64,000 nucleotides of DNA. Source: Arsukibacterium perlucidum DSM 18276 (GTDB taxonomy: Bacteria; Pseudomonadota; Gammaproteobacteria; Enterobacterales; Alteromonadaceae). The notes below the pieces were generated by a model. It saw only the letters and a list, made by a program, of their open reading frames with translations, did not search any database and was not told where the DNA came from. Positions 37,081 to 46,019 of the stretch are shown here, piece after piece. The position numbers and the translations under genes are program-made. The DNA is taken from the NCBI RefSeq assembly GCF_000382165.1, contig NZ_KB907706.1:62001-126000 (forward strand), read 5' to 3'. Positions within the stretch are counted from its first letter, which is position 1; each line of letters opens with the position of its first letter.

Positions 37081-38007
37081 ATGAGTTCATTAATGAGTTC
37101 GGTTGACCAGAGAACCAACATTGTAGGTCAGAACCGTCTGGAGTTGTTGATTTTCCGCTTAACCGGGCAACAACCTTATGGCATTAACGTGTTTAAGGTC
37201 AGGGAAGTGATTCAGTGTCCGCAATTAACTGATATGCCTGGCGCCAACGACCATGTCAGAGGCATTGCTCATCTGCGCGGCACACCGGTTACTGTTATCG
37301 ATTTAAGTAAAGCAACGGGTGGCAAGGCAATTGAGGATTTAAGTAAAGCTTATATTCTGGTAACCGAATATAACCGTACTACCCAGGGTTTTCTGGTTGG
37401 TGGCATTGACCGTATCGTCAATATTAACTGGGAGCAAATTATGCCGCCGCCAAAGGGCGCTGGTCGTAATCATTATCTGACAGCAGTGACCCAACTGGAT
37501 GATAAGTTGGTGCAAATTCTGGATGTCGAAAAAGTATTTGCTGAAATTTCGCCGCCAGACGAGGAAGTGAGTGAGCAGATTAAACAACGCAAGTCTGAAA
37601 AGGATTTATCGAAACTCACGGTACTTGTTGCTGATGATTCTGCTGTTGCCCGCAATCAGGTGAAACGGGCACTTAGCTCAATTGGCATCAATGTCGAAGT
37701 GGTAAATGATGGACGTTTGGCACTGAACTGGTTATTGGCAAAAGCTGATGAACTGGGTGGGGATATCTCTGACCATGTTCCACTGCTGATCTCTGATATT
37801 GAGATGCCGGAAATGGACGGCTATACCCTCACAGCTGAAGTCAAAGCGCATGAGCATCTGAAACATGTTCATATTGTGCTGCATTCATCGCTCAGCGGAG
37901 TATTTAACGAGGCAATGGTTAAAAAGGTTGGTGCCGATCAGTTCATAGCAAAGTTTCACCCTGATGAACTGGCCTCAGCGGTCCAGCACTGGATGTCGAT
38001 AGACTAA
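37081..38007 (+). CDS. cheV: Chemotaxis coupling protein CheV
   Basis: This 308-residue protein joins a CheW-like domain (about residues 20-165; GINVFKVREVIQCP, HVRGIAHLRGTPVTVIDL) to a response-regulator receiver domain (about 178-305). In the receiver, the acidic pocket VADDSA, the phosphoacceptor Asp in LLISDIEMPEMDGY, the Ser/Thr switch HSSLSG and the Lys of IAKFHPDEL are all present. It couples receptors to CheA and can be phosphorylated. It lies directly after the single receptor and before a strong terminator; no other che genes are in the window. Confidence 0.95.
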   Translation: MSSLMSSVDQRTNIVGQNRLELLIFRLTGQQPYGINVFKVREVIQCPQLTDMPGANDHVRGIAHLRGTPVTVIDLSKATGGKAIEDLSKAYILVTEYNRTTQGFLVGGIDRIVNINWEQIMPPPKGAGRNHYLTAVTQLDDKLVQILDVEKVFAEISPPDEEVSEQIKQRKSEKDLSKLTVLVADDSAVARNQVKRALSSIGINVEVVNDGRLALNWLLAKADELGGDISDHVPLLISDIEMPEMDGYTLTAEVKAHEHLKHVHIVLHSSLSGVFNEAMVKKVGADQFIAKFHPDELASAVQHWMSID

Positions 38008-38008
38008 G

Positions 38009-38048
38009 AAACCTCAAGGTAGCGCTAAGCAGCGCTACCTTGAGGTTT
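38009..38048. terminator. Perfect 18-bp-stem bidirectional terminator between cheV and the his operon
   Basis: AAACCTCAAGGTAGCGCT pairs perfectly with AGCGCTACCTTGAGGTTT around a four-base loop AAGC. It lies between the convergent ends of cheV and hisIE. T-runs are short (TTT), but the stem is unusually long and exact. Confidence 0.8.
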
Positions 38049-38057
38049 GCTCAACGT

Positions 38058-38672
38058 TTAATTATGGCGTTGTTGCAACACCTTAATGACATCGTTCAGT
38101 TCAAGTTGCTGGCTGCGTAGCAGCACCAGCAGGTGGAAAATTAAATCGGCAGCTTCGTTGGCCAACTCTTCTTTGTCACCGGCCATCGCCGCCAGAGCAG
38201 ACTCTACTCCCTCTTCACCGACTTTCTGGGCTATCCGTTTAACACCTTTAGCAAACAGACTGGCGGTATAACTGCTGGCCGGATCGGCGCCTTCACGGCT
38301 TTGAATTACCTGTTCTAAATCGTATAAAAAGCTTAACTGTGGGCTATTAGCGCTATTGTCATGCCAGCAGGTTTCGGTGCCAACGTGGCAGGTCGGGCCT
38401 TGTGGCTGAGCCAACACTAAAATACTGTCGCTATCGCAGTCACTGGCAATGCTGACCAGTTGCAGGGTATTACCGGAGCTTTCGCCTTTGGTCCACAGCC
38501 GCTGTTTGCTGCGACTGAAAAAAGTTACCTGGCCGCTTTGCAGGGTGTGCTCAAGTGCTTGCGGGTTCATATATCCCTGCATTAACACCTTGCCGGAAAT
38601 GGCATGCTGCACTATTGCCGGCAGTAACTTGCTTTCGGGCCAGCTAAGCTGGCTGATTTGTTCTTGGTTCAT
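38058..38672 (-). CDS. hisI: Bifunctional phosphoribosyl-AMP cyclohydrolase / phosphoribosyl-ATP pyrophosphatase HisIE
   Basis: This 204-residue enzyme does steps two and three of histidine synthesis. The cyclohydrolase N-part holds [26 protein letters not shown] and the cysteines and His in [12 protein letters not shown] and CHVGTETCW. The pyrophosphatase C-part (about residues 115-200) holds [13 protein letters not shown] and [14 protein letters not shown]. The fused form is usual in gammaproteobacteria. It is the last gene of the operon, nine bases after hisF. Confidence 0.96.
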   Translation of the reverse strand: MNQEQISQLSWPESKLLPAIVQHAISGKVLMQGYMNPQALEHTLQSGQVTFFSRSKQRLWTKGESSGNTLQLVSIASDCDSDSILVLAQPQGPTCHVGTETCWHDNSANSPQLSFLYDLEQVIQSREGADPASSYTASLFAKGVKRIAQKVGEEGVESALAAMAGDKEELANEAADLIFHLLVLLRSQQLELNDVIKVLQQRHN

Positions 38673-38681
38673 AGGTTTTCT

Positions 38682-39455
38682 CTAAGGCCGTATGCTGATT
38701 CCATCGGCAATCAATTTCGTTTTTAAAGCGGCAATCTCAATAATTGCTTTATGAAACACACTGGCCGCCAAGGCGCCGTCGACATCGGCTTGCTGAAACA
38801 CCTGACTAAAATGCTCCATAGTACCGGCGCCGCCACTGGCGATTAATGGTACTTTACAGACATCGCGAATGCTTTTTAACTGGGCAATATCATAACCCTG
38901 GCGTACGCCGTCCTGGTTCATGCAGTTAAGCACAATCTCGCCGGCGCCACGCGCCTGTACTTCGGCCACCCAATCGCGGGTAAGCCAGCGGGTTTTCTGG
39001 GTGCGGCTTTCATCGCCGGTAAACTGGTATACCTGATACTGGCCTGAGGCCACATCAAAAAAGCTGTCGATACCAACCACCACACACTGCTGGCCAAAAA
39101 TATGATTGAGCTCACTAATCAGCTCAGGCCGGGCCAGGGCAGGGCTGTTGACCGATACTTTATCGGCGCCCATTTCCAGGATTTTGCCAGCATCAATCAC
39201 ACTTTTAATGCCACCGGCGACACAAAACGGAATATCGATTACTTCGGCTATCCGCCGCACCCAGCTTTTATCAACCACCCGGCCATCGCTCGACGCAGTA
39301 ATATCATAAAATACCAGTTCATCGGCGCCAGCTTCGGCATAGCGCTGGGCTAATGGCACAATATCGCCAATGATCTCATGGTTGCGAAACTGGACGCCTT
39401 TAACGACTTTGCCATCGCGCACATCTAAACAGGGTATTAACCGTTTTGCCAGCAT
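38682..39455 (-). CDS. hisF: Imidazole glycerol phosphate synthase cyclase subunit HisF
   Basis: This 257-residue TIM barrel uses ammonia from HisH to make imidazole glycerol phosphate and AICAR. It shows the opening [19 protein letters not shown] with the catalytic Asp, [24 protein letters not shown], and the phosphate-binding [13 protein letters not shown] second catalytic Asp lies in [13 protein letters not shown]. The start overlaps the end of hisA by 19 bases. Normal length. Confidence 0.97.
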   Translation of the reverse strand: MLAKRLIPCLDVRDGKVVKGVQFRNHEIIGDIVPLAQRYAEAGADELVFYDITASSDGRVVDKSWVRRIAEVIDIPFCVAGGIKSVIDAGKILEMGADKVSVNSPALARPELISELNHIFGQQCVVVGIDSFFDVASGQYQVYQFTGDESRTQKTRWLTRDWVAEVQARGAGEIVLNCMNQDGVRQGYDIAQLKSIRDVCKVPLIASGGAGTMEHFSQVFQQADVDGALAASVFHKAIIEIAALKTKLIADGISIRP

Positions 39456-40183
39456 GCAATGGCCTCCTTCAATGTAAATTTACCTTCCAGCAAAGAGCGG
39501 CCCAAAATAACCCCGGCAACACCACTGCCAATTAACGCTTTAATATCAGCCAGCGAGCCGATACCGCCTGAAGCCTGCCACTGAATTTGCGGGTAATGCG
39601 CGGTAAGTTCGCGGTAAAGCAACACATTTGAACCACTTAAGGTGCCATCGCGGCTGATATCGGTGCATAGCACGTGTTTGGCGCCGGCGGTGATATAGTC
39701 GTCCAGCACTTGTTCCAGAGTAATGTCAGATTGTTTAATCCAGCCGTGTGAAGGCAGGGTTTTCTCGCCTTTATCATTAATGGCCACATCCAGCGCCAGC
39801 ACAATCTGCTCGCCGCCATATTTACGGATCCAGCTTTGCACCAGCCCGGGCTCGCGGATTGCCAGGCTGCCGATTACCACCCGGCCAGCACCGGCATCAA
39901 GTAAATCAATCACATCCTGTTCGTTGCGGATTCCGCCGCCAACCTGAATATGCAAGGGTGAGGCTGTCATCAGCTCGGTCAACAGTGCTAGCTGCCGTTT
40001 GCTTGCATCTTTAGCACCGGATAAATCAACTATATGCAGCCAGTCGCTACCATCTTGCGCATATTGATTGCGCAGGGTAAGCGGGCTGAACTGGTATTCT
40101 GTTGTGTTGTCGTAGCGCCCCTGATATAGCCGCACTACGGTACCGTCTATTAAATCTATCGCCGGGATAATCACAATTGCCAC
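39437..40183 (-). CDS. hisA: ProFAR isomerase HisA
   Basis: This 248-residue TIM barrel converts ProFAR to PRFAR in the histidine pathway. It opens with [18 protein letters not shown], holding the catalytic Asp, and has [35 protein letters not shown] with the second Asp, and [12 protein letters not shown] for phosphate binding. It overlaps hisH by 13 bases at its start and hisF by 19 at its end. Normal length. Confidence 0.97.
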   Translation of the reverse strand: MAIVIIPAIDLIDGTVVRLYQGRYDNTTEYQFSPLTLRNQYAQDGSDWLHIVDLSGAKDASKRQLALLTELMTASPLHIQVGGGIRNEQDVIDLLDAGAGRVVIGSLAIREPGLVQSWIRKYGGEQIVLALDVAINDKGEKTLPSHGWIKQSDITLEQVLDDYITAGAKHVLCTDISRDGTLSGSNVLLYRELTAHYPQIQWQASGGIGSLADIKALIGSGVAGVILGRSLLEGKFTLKEAIACWQNG

Positions 40184-40767
40184 TCCAGAAAGTTCTGTAA
40201 TAAACGGGCGCCGGTTTTACCGGAGCGTTCCGGATGAAACTGGGCGCCAGCAACATTATCTTTGCCAATCACTGCTGCAAAGTCACTGCCATAGTTACAT
40301 AGTGCAAGTGAGTGCAGGCTGGGCGCCACCGCGAAACTATGCACAAAATACACATAATCACTGCTGCTGAATCCTTTAAGCAATGGGTGGCTGCTGATAC
40401 TGTGCAGGGTATTCCAGCCCATATGAGGTAAGCGTAAGCCGGCACTTTGCATTGGCTGTACGTCACCGGGGATCAGGTTTAAACAAGGTACGTCGCCTTC
40501 CATACTATGGCTGGTTAGCATTTGCATGCCTAAGCAAATACCTAACAATGGCTGCTGCAGGCTTTGCAGAGTGTCGATAAGCTCGTTATGTTGCAGCTGC
40601 GCCATGGCATTGTGGGCCGTGCCGACGCCGGGCAAAATCACTTTAGCGGCCGCTTTAATTATCGTTGCATCACGGCTGATCGTGGCCTCTACCCCCAGCC
40701 GTTTAAAAGCAAAGTATACCGAACTGATATTGGCGCAGCCGGTATCAACAATAACCAACTGCATCAC
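40171..40767 (-). CDS. hisH: Imidazole glycerol phosphate synthase glutaminase subunit HisH
   Basis: This 198-residue class I glutamine amidotransferase supplies ammonia to HisF. The oxyanion strand is [12 protein letters not shown], the nucleophile Cys is in [10 protein letters not shown] (about residue 80), and the His-Glu pair is in [14 protein letters not shown] (about 178-180). The start overlaps hisB by four bases (ATGA). Normal length. Confidence 0.97.
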   Translation of the reverse strand: MMQLVIVDTGCANISSVYFAFKRLGVEATISRDATIIKAAAKVILPGVGTAHNAMAQLQHNELIDTLQSLQQPLLGICLGMQMLTSHSMEGDVPCLNLIPGDVQPMQSAGLRLPHMGWNTLHSISSHPLLKGFSSSDYVYFVHSFAVAPSLHSLALCNYGSDFAAVIGKDNVAGAQFHPERSGKTGARLLQNFLEWQL

Positions 40768-41834
40768 AATACTCCCTTGGAGCTTGGCAGGGCTTCACCG
40801 GTTACGGTAATGGCCTGGCGTAATGCCCGGCCAAACGCCTTAAATAAGCCTTCTACCATATGGTGTTTGTTACCATCGGTGATCGATAAGTGTAAGCTGA
40901 TCAGCATGGCATCGCTTAATGACCGGAAAAAGTGCGGTACCATCTCCAGGTTGAGGCCACCAACGCTACCTTCGCCTAAGTTGGCATCGAATTTAAACAG
41001 CGGCCGGCCGGATAAATCCAGCACACATTCAGCCCGGCACTCGTCCATTGGCAGGACAAAACCAAAACGATTTATGCCACGTTTATTGCCCAACGCCTGT
41101 TTTAACGCCTGGCCCAGCGCCAATGCAGTGTCCTCGACACTGTGGTGATCGTCAATATGGAGATCACCTTCAACCCTTACCTGCAGTGAAAAACCGCCGT
41201 GAGTGGCAATTTGCTCCAGCATGTGGTCAAAAAAGCCAACGCCGGTATTAAAGCTGTTGTTACCAGTACTATCTAAGTCAACACTGATTTCTATATCGGT
41301 TTCTCTGGTTGTCCGACGCACTGTGGCCTTGCGGCCGCGGCTTAGTAACTGCTTAGTTATCTCACGCCAGCCCAGAGTGTCACGATTATACTGAAATGAA
41401 GGCAGGCCCATGTTATCGGCCAGTTGCACATCAGTTAAGCGGTCGCCAATCACATAAGAGTTGGTAAAGTCGATTTTGCCCTGCTGCAGATAGTCTTTCA
41501 CCAGCCCCAGTTTCGGTTTACGGCAACTGCAGTTATCCTGCTCAAAATGCGGGCAAATCAGTACGTCGTCAAAGTTAATGCCTTGCGAGGTTAATAGCTG
41601 CATCATTTTATCGTGCGGCGCATCAAAGGTATCCCGAGGGAAGCTGCTGGTGCCGAGGCCATCCTGGTTGGTTACCATTACCAGCCGGTAACCGGCGGCC
41701 TGCAATTTCAGCAGGGCAGGAACCAGCTCTGGTTCATATGCCAGCTTTTCCAGGCTATCTAATTGTTTATCAATTGGTGGCTCTTCCACCATGGTGCCGT
41801 CGCGGTCAATAAATAAAATAGGCTGGCCACTCAT
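40764..41834 (-). CDS. hisB: Bifunctional histidinol-phosphatase / imidazoleglycerol-phosphate dehydratase HisB
   Basis: This 356-residue fusion has an N-terminal HAD phosphatase (about residues 1-165). The motif is [14 protein letters not shown], with [11 protein letters not shown] and a four-cysteine/His zinc site in [15 protein letters not shown]. The C-terminal dehydratase (about 168-356) has [35 protein letters not shown] and the closing [15 protein letters not shown]. It carries out steps six and eight of the pathway. It overlaps hisC and hisH by four bases each. The fused form is typical of gammaproteobacteria. Confidence 0.97.
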   Translation of the reverse strand: MSGQPILFIDRDGTMVEEPPIDKQLDSLEKLAYEPELVPALLKLQAAGYRLVMVTNQDGLGTSSFPRDTFDAPHDKMMQLLTSQGINFDDVLICPHFEQDNCSCRKPKLGLVKDYLQQGKIDFTNSYVIGDRLTDVQLADNMGLPSFQYNRDTLGWREITKQLLSRGRKATVRRTTRETDIEISVDLDSTGNNSFNTGVGFFDHMLEQIATHGGFSLQVRVEGDLHIDDHHSVEDTALALGQALKQALGNKRGINRFGFVLPMDECRAECVLDLSGRPLFKFDANLGEGSVGGLNLEMVPHFFRSLSDAMLISLHLSITDGNKHHMVEGLFKAFGRALRQAITVTGEALPSSKGVL

Positions 41835-42922
41835 GCGTGTTCTCTCTTATTAACTGAAAAATAGTTCAACATTGCCTGCTGCAGGCGCTGCATTTCATCC
41901 GGGCTGCCAATCGACACCCTTACCACCTGTGATAAGCCCAACTGACTGGACTGATTCCGAATTAAAATATCAGCGTTAATCAGGGCACTGACACAGTCAG
42001 CAGCATCTGCAACTTGCAACAGCACATAATTGGCATTACTGGGCCAGACCCTCAACACGCCTGGCAGCTGCTGCGTAAGCTCAATAAAGACGCTGCGTAG
42101 CTGATTAATAGTAGCGACGCTTTGTTGCATTTGCGCTATGCCTGCTGCAGACAAGGCCTGGGCAGCAATTTGTGCAACCGGCTCAGCAATCGGGTAGGGT
42201 GCAATCATTTTTTTCAGAGCGTTTATTACATCAGCTGAGGCCAGGGTAAAGCCACAGCGCAGTCCGGCTAAGCCAAAGGCTTTAGACAGGGTGCGCAGCA
42301 CTACCAAATGCGGGTAGCGGCTTAACAGCGGCACCACAGAGGCTTGTGGCGCAAACTCAATATAGGCTTCGTCTACCACCACCAGTGCTTTGCCGCTGAA
42401 ATGTTCCAGCACAGCAATAATCTGCTCGCGTGGGATCAGATCGCCGGTTGGGTTATTCGGGCTGCAAATAAAAACCAGCTTGGGGCGGGTGGCAAAAATA
42501 CCATCCAGATCAAGCTGTTCACTGTTTAACAGCAATACTTTATCAACCGCAGTCTGATTACTCTCCGCACTTATTGCATACATGCCATAAGTTGGCGGAC
42601 AAATGGTAATGCTATCCAGCTTGGGTTCGCAAAAGCTGCGGATCAAAAGCTCTATGCCTTCATCGGCACCACGGCTGACAAGTACCTGCTCTGCGCCTAC
42701 GCCGGCATAAGCCGCATAGGCATTGATCACAGCTTTTGGCTGACATGACGGATAACGGTTAAAAGTACCATCCAGCTGATAAGCCGGCGCCAGCGCATTT
42801 TCGTTGGCATTCAACCACACCGCGCCACCGCTCATACTGCTGCGGGCAGAAGCGTAAGGAACCAGCTCCTTAACTAACTGCCGGGCCAGCGTATTCACCC
42901 CGGAACCTGTTGCCTCAGTCAT
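41831..42922 (-). CDS. hisC: Histidinol-phosphate aminotransferase HisC
   Basis: This 363-residue PLP enzyme of fold type I turns imidazole acetol-phosphate into histidinol-phosphate. It shows [13 protein letters not shown] near the start, [40 protein letters not shown], and the cofactor Lys in [16 protein letters not shown] (about residue 215). The start overlaps the hisD stop (ATGA), as does its own end with hisB. Normal length and motifs. Confidence 0.97.
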   Translation of the reverse strand: MTEATGSGVNTLARQLVKELVPYASARSSMSGGAVWLNANENALAPAYQLDGTFNRYPSCQPKAVINAYAAYAGVGAEQVLVSRGADEGIELLIRSFCEPKLDSITICPPTYGMYAISAESNQTAVDKVLLLNSEQLDLDGIFATRPKLVFICSPNNPTGDLIPREQIIAVLEHFSGKALVVVDEAYIEFAPQASVVPLLSRYPHLVVLRTLSKAFGLAGLRCGFTLASADVINALKKMIAPYPIAEPVAQIAAQALSAAGIAQMQQSVATINQLRSVFIELTQQLPGVLRVWPSNANYVLLQVADAADCVSALINADILIRNQSSQLGLSQVVRVSIGSPDEMQRLQQAMLNYFSVNKREHA

Positions 42923-44292
42923 ACTTTACCTCCGCCGCTATTATTGTTGCACGTCTCTGACTCATTAAGCACTGCCATGCGCAGCCGCACCGCATTGGCG
43001 TGGGCCTCTAAACTTTCAGCTTCAGCCAGGGTAACGATCGCCGGGCCAATATTACGCATACCCGTGGCTGACAGTTTTTGCACGGTAAAGCGACGGTAAA
43101 AGTCAGTCAGTGACAAACTTGATACTGTTTTGCTGTAGCCATAAGTTGGCAGAACATGGTTGGTGCCACTGGCATAGTCACCCGCTGACTCGGGTGTCCA
43201 CTGGCCAACAAAAATACTTGCTGCGCTGGTAAACTGCTCAATCAGCTCATCATCAATTGCGGTTTGCACAATTAAATGTTCTGGCGCATAAGCATTGGTA
43301 ACCGCGACTGCTTCGGCTAAATCTGCTGTTAAAATATAACGACTGTGGCTAAGTGCTGCTTGAGCAATATCCTTACGGGGCAAGCTGGCCAGTTGTTTAG
43401 TTACTTCAACTTGTACTTTGCTAATCAGCTCAGCACTGTCGCTAACTAACAGGACCTGAGAATCCGGGCCGTGCTCGGCTTGCGATAATAAATCGGCAGC
43501 AACAAAGGCAGGGTTGGCACTGTTATCGGCCAGCACCAGCACTTCAGACGGGCCGGCCGGCATGTCAATCATCGCGCCTTTAGCATCCTGACTTACCTGC
43601 TGCTTGGCTGCGGTAACATAACGATTGCCCGGGCCAAATATTTTATCCACTTTAGCAATACTTTCAGTACCATAAGCCAGGGCGGCAATGGCCTGGGCGC
43701 CACCAATGGTGTAAATTTCGGAAATACCACAAAGCTCCGCCGCATACAGAATTTCCGCTGCGATATCGTCAGCTGCCGGTTTACCCGGTGGGGTTACTAA
43801 TACCGGCCGCGGACATCCCGCCAGTTGGGCCGGTACGCCCAGCATCAGCACGGTAGAGGGTAAGGGTGCACTGCCACCGGGAATATATAAGCCTACTGCA
43901 CTGATAGCCCGGCTTTTCAGCTGACAGAATACGCCGCTGCTGGTTTCGACATCAATATCGCGGGGTAACTGCGCCGCGTGGAATTTACGAATATTGTCAT
44001 AGGCCAGCTCAATAGCGGCTTTACGCTCAGGTAGTAAGGTTGCCAGCACACTGCGTTTTTTATTGTCGCTCAGGCGCAGTGGGTTATCGGTTAAACCATC
44101 AAACTGTTGGCTATAGCTGCGAAGTGCGGCGTCGCCCTGTTGTTTGACGGTAGTGATAATGCTACGAACTTGTTCGCTTAAGCCTGCTGAGTCGGCCAGC
44201 TCCGGCCTGGCCAGCGCTATTTGTCGTTGCTCTGCCGATAATTGCGGCCAGTTAAACAGGGTAGCCGAAGCAGTAGCCATAGTTGAAGCCAT
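42919..44292 (-). CDS. hisD: Histidinol dehydrogenase HisD
   Basis: This 457-residue zinc enzyme oxidises histidinol to histidine in two NAD+ steps. The family signatures are GLYIPGGSAPLPSTVLMLGVPA, KIFGPGNRYVTAAK, IDMPAGPSEVLVLAD and LSQAEHGPDSQVLL, and the C-terminal SAGDYASGTNHVLPT. The first codons carry a short extra Met-Ala-Ser-Thr-Met stretch; a second in-frame ATG four codons in is also possible. It begins two bases after hisG. Confidence 0.97.
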   Translation of the reverse strand: MASTMATASATLFNWPQLSAEQRQIALARPELADSAGLSEQVRSIITTVKQQGDAALRSYSQQFDGLTDNPLRLSDNKKRSVLATLLPERKAAIELAYDNIRKFHAAQLPRDIDVETSSGVFCQLKSRAISAVGLYIPGGSAPLPSTVLMLGVPAQLAGCPRPVLVTPPGKPAADDIAAEILYAAELCGISEIYTIGGAQAIAALAYGTESIAKVDKIFGPGNRYVTAAKQQVSQDAKGAMIDMPAGPSEVLVLADNSANPAFVAADLLSQAEHGPDSQVLLVSDSAELISKVQVEVTKQLASLPRKDIAQAALSHSRYILTADLAEAVAVTNAYAPEHLIVQTAIDDELIEQFTSAASIFVGQWTPESAGDYASGTNHVLPTYGYSKTVSSLSLTDFYRRFTVQKLSATGMRNIGPAIVTLAEAESLEAHANAVRLRMAVLNESETCNNNSGGGKV

Positions 44293-44294
44293 AG

Positions 44295-45203
44295 TTACTC
44301 CATCATTTTTTCAATTGGCAGCACTAAGATAGAGCTGGCGCCCAGCGCCTTTAATTGCTCCATGGTTTCCCAGAATAAAGTTTCACTGCTAACCACATGA
44401 ATAGCAACCATAGTGTCGTTACCTGCCAGCGGCAGCATGGTCGGGTTTTCCGCACCGGGCAGCAGGGCAATCACTTCATCCAGGCGGGCGCGTGGCGCAT
44501 GCAGCATAATATATTTGCTTTCATTGGCCTGCATTACCCCGTTGATCCGCGGCATCAGTTTATTAATCAGTTTAAGCTGCTTGCTGTCTGTTAAGTCTTT
44601 GCGCTGAATCAGCACTGCCTTACTGCGGTAAATTACATCGACTTCTTTTAAGCCGTTGGCTTCGAGCGTGGCACCGGTTGATACTAAATCACATATCGCA
44701 TCGGCTAAACCGGCGCGTGGCGCTACTTCAACCGAACCCTTTAAGGTAACTACCCGGGCATTAACGCCTTGCTGCTTTAAATAACGCCCCAGCAGCCTTG
44801 GGTAGGTGGTGGCAATGGTTTTGCCGTCAAGCGAAACTGGCCCCTGGTACTCATCTTCCTGTGGCACGGCAATAGATAAGCGACAACCACCAAAATCAAG
44901 CCGTTTTAACACGGTATAATCGAAACTGTCATTATCCAGCTGGCGCTGCAGCGATTCTTCTTCCAGTACGTTCTCGCCAACAATGCCTAAGTCACAGACA
45001 CCATCCATCACCAGGCCGGGAATATCATCGTCGCGTACCCGCAGGATATCGATGTCCATATTCTCGACATGGGCTATCAACCGTTGCTCACGCAAATTAA
45101 TCTTTAAACCACAGCTGGTAAAAAGGGCCTGAGAATCAACCGATAAACGACCAGATTTTTGCATAGCGATACGTAAGCGTTTACTTTCTGTTGCCGGACT
45201 CAT
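44295..45203 (-). CDS. hisG: ATP phosphoribosyltransferase HisG
   Basis: This 302-residue long-form HisG does the first step, joining PRPP to ATP, and is the feedback target of histidine. It aligns with E. coli HisG from [14 protein letters not shown], and has [44 protein letters not shown] and the regulatory C-terminal ACT-like domain. I choose the ATG at 45203 because GGAG lies seven bases before it; a second ATG four codons upstream lacks a better site. It is the first structural gene after the attenuator. Confidence 0.96.
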   Translation of the reverse strand: MSPATESKRLRIAMQKSGRLSVDSQALFTSCGLKINLREQRLIAHVENMDIDILRVRDDDIPGLVMDGVCDLGIVGENVLEEESLQRQLDNDSFDYTVLKRLDFGGCRLSIAVPQEDEYQGPVSLDGKTIATTYPRLLGRYLKQQGVNARVVTLKGSVEVAPRAGLADAICDLVSTGATLEANGLKEVDVIYRSKAVLIQRKDLTDSKQLKLINKLMPRINGVMQANESKYIMLHAPRARLDEVIALLPGAENPTMLPLAGNDTMVAIHVVSSETLFWETMEQLKALGASSILVLPIEKMME

Positions 45204-45246
45204 AATGGTCTCCATGACGATAACTAAAAAATGGTTAATACAATAA

Positions 45247-45280
45247 ACAAAAACCCCGGGCCTGAGCTCGGGGTTTTTGT
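45247..45280 (-). terminator. Histidine operon attenuator (terminator hairpin)
   Basis: The stem ACAAAAACCCCG pairs exactly with CGGGGTTTTTGT around a ten-base loop, and on the minus strand TTTTTGTTTATT follows. It lies between the leader peptide and hisG. The competing upstream hairpin, TCCGATTTTTCGGA at about 45315-45328, starts right at the leader stop codon, as in classical his attenuation. Confidence 0.9.
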
Positions 45281-45329
45281 TACGTTACCACCGGAGCGCC
45301 AGACTTCAGCCCTCCGAAAAATCGGACGG

Positions 45330-45371
45330 CTAGTACCTATGACGATGGTGCAGGGCAATAACGTTCAGCAT
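45330..45371 (-). CDS. hisL: Histidine operon leader peptide (13 residues)
   Basis: The ATG at 45371 opens MLNVIALHHRHRY and stops with TAG at 45330. It carries three His codons in the four-residue run HHRH, plus two Arg and a Tyr. A ribosome starved of charged tRNA-His would stall there and favour the antiterminator form of the hairpins between 45247 and 45328. E. coli HisL has seven consecutive His codons, so this version is much weaker. The ribosome site upstream (AAGAACAC) is poor. Too short for standard gene callers. Confidence 0.88.
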   Translation of the reverse strand: MLNVIALHHRHRY

Positions 45372-45395
45372 TTATGTGTTCTTGCGTATTAAGAT

Positions 45396-45423
45396 GTTAT
45401 ACAAGTTACCTGTGCGGCGGCAA
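45396..45423 (-). promoter_or_regulatory. Likely sigma-70 promoter of the his operon
   Basis: On the minus strand TTGCCG (45418-45423) and TATAAC (45396-45401) are 16 bases apart, and the leader ATG begins about 25 bases after the -10 box. The order promoter, leader peptide, attenuator, hisG is the expected layout. Confidence 0.7.
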
Positions 45424-45644
45424 AAGTGCAAGCGTGTTCTGGTAAATATACATTTAACGATTTATTTTTAAGTGATTGATTATTCTTCACATTTGGTTAT
45501 TTTGTGCAATGCTGCCTGAATTTAGTACTGCGAAGGCAAGCCTGAATATGAATTTTGCGGTTGAAATATGGTCAACTTGTATAGTCAATGAGCGGATTTA
45601 TTAAAGGTATTTTTAGCCAGGCCGATATGTAGAGTAGCGTTGTA

Positions 45645-45675
45645 GTCAGGGGATAATTTAGGTCAGGGGATAGTT
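45645..45675 (+). repeat. Direct duplication GTCAGGGGATA(A/G)TT before the 83-residue gene
   Basis: Two copies of a 14-base sequence (45645-45658 and 45662-45675) differ at one base and are separated by three bases. The second lies immediately before the ATG, and its AGGGGAT provides the ribosome site. Confidence 0.7.
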
Positions 45676-45927
45676 ATGGATGCATTTTTGCCGTTTATAC
45701 AACGGGTGCCTGGCACGCCGGTAGAGCCTGATCCGAAACAGGTTGTGCCGGTATTTAAAGACGCCAGGTTAAGTCCGCTTAAACAAAACGAACATAAATT
45801 TCTTATTTTACGCAGGCCAGGCGTCAACAGAGGCCGGCGCAAAGATGACTATCCTGAACCGCCGTACACTACGCCGGAAGAAGAGCAGCATGTCGACAAA
45901 GACGGTCATCTTGATATTTTTGTCTGA
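45676..45927 (+). CDS. Hypothetical protein, 83 residues
   Basis: I do not recognise this small, soluble, charged protein. It begins MDAFLPFIQRVPGTPVEPD and has a Lys/Arg-rich middle (RRPGVNRGRRKDD) and an acidic Pro/Glu tail (EPPYTTPEEEQHVDKDG). No signal peptide or membrane helix is present, and much of it looks disordered. A clear AGGGGAT site precedes the ATG. It stands just upstream of yoaA on the same strand, 92 bases before the chosen yoaA start, so shared transcription is possible. Confidence 0.6.
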   Translation: MDAFLPFIQRVPGTPVEPDPKQVVPVFKDARLSPLKQNEHKFLILRRPGVNRGRRKDDYPEPPYTTPEEEQHVDKDGHLDIFV

Positions 45928-46019
45928 ATTTTTCTGCTGATAAAGGCATAATAGCGCTCTTTAATTTATAACAGGCGCAGCAGTGGATAGCTTTACCCCC
46001 GGCGTTGGCCAACAACTGC

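Larger units (their letters stand above)
45372..45675. other. Divergent intergenic region between the his leader and the 83-residue gene
   Basis: These 304 bases contain the his promoter on the left. The remainder is AT-rich with no convincing ORF and ends in a duplicated ribosome-site block at 45645-45675. Confidence 0.6.

Noticed and set aside
40564-41148. 194-residue plus-strand ORF across hisH and hisB
   Set aside because: It runs antisense to two certain genes; its residues are a by-product of their codon bias.
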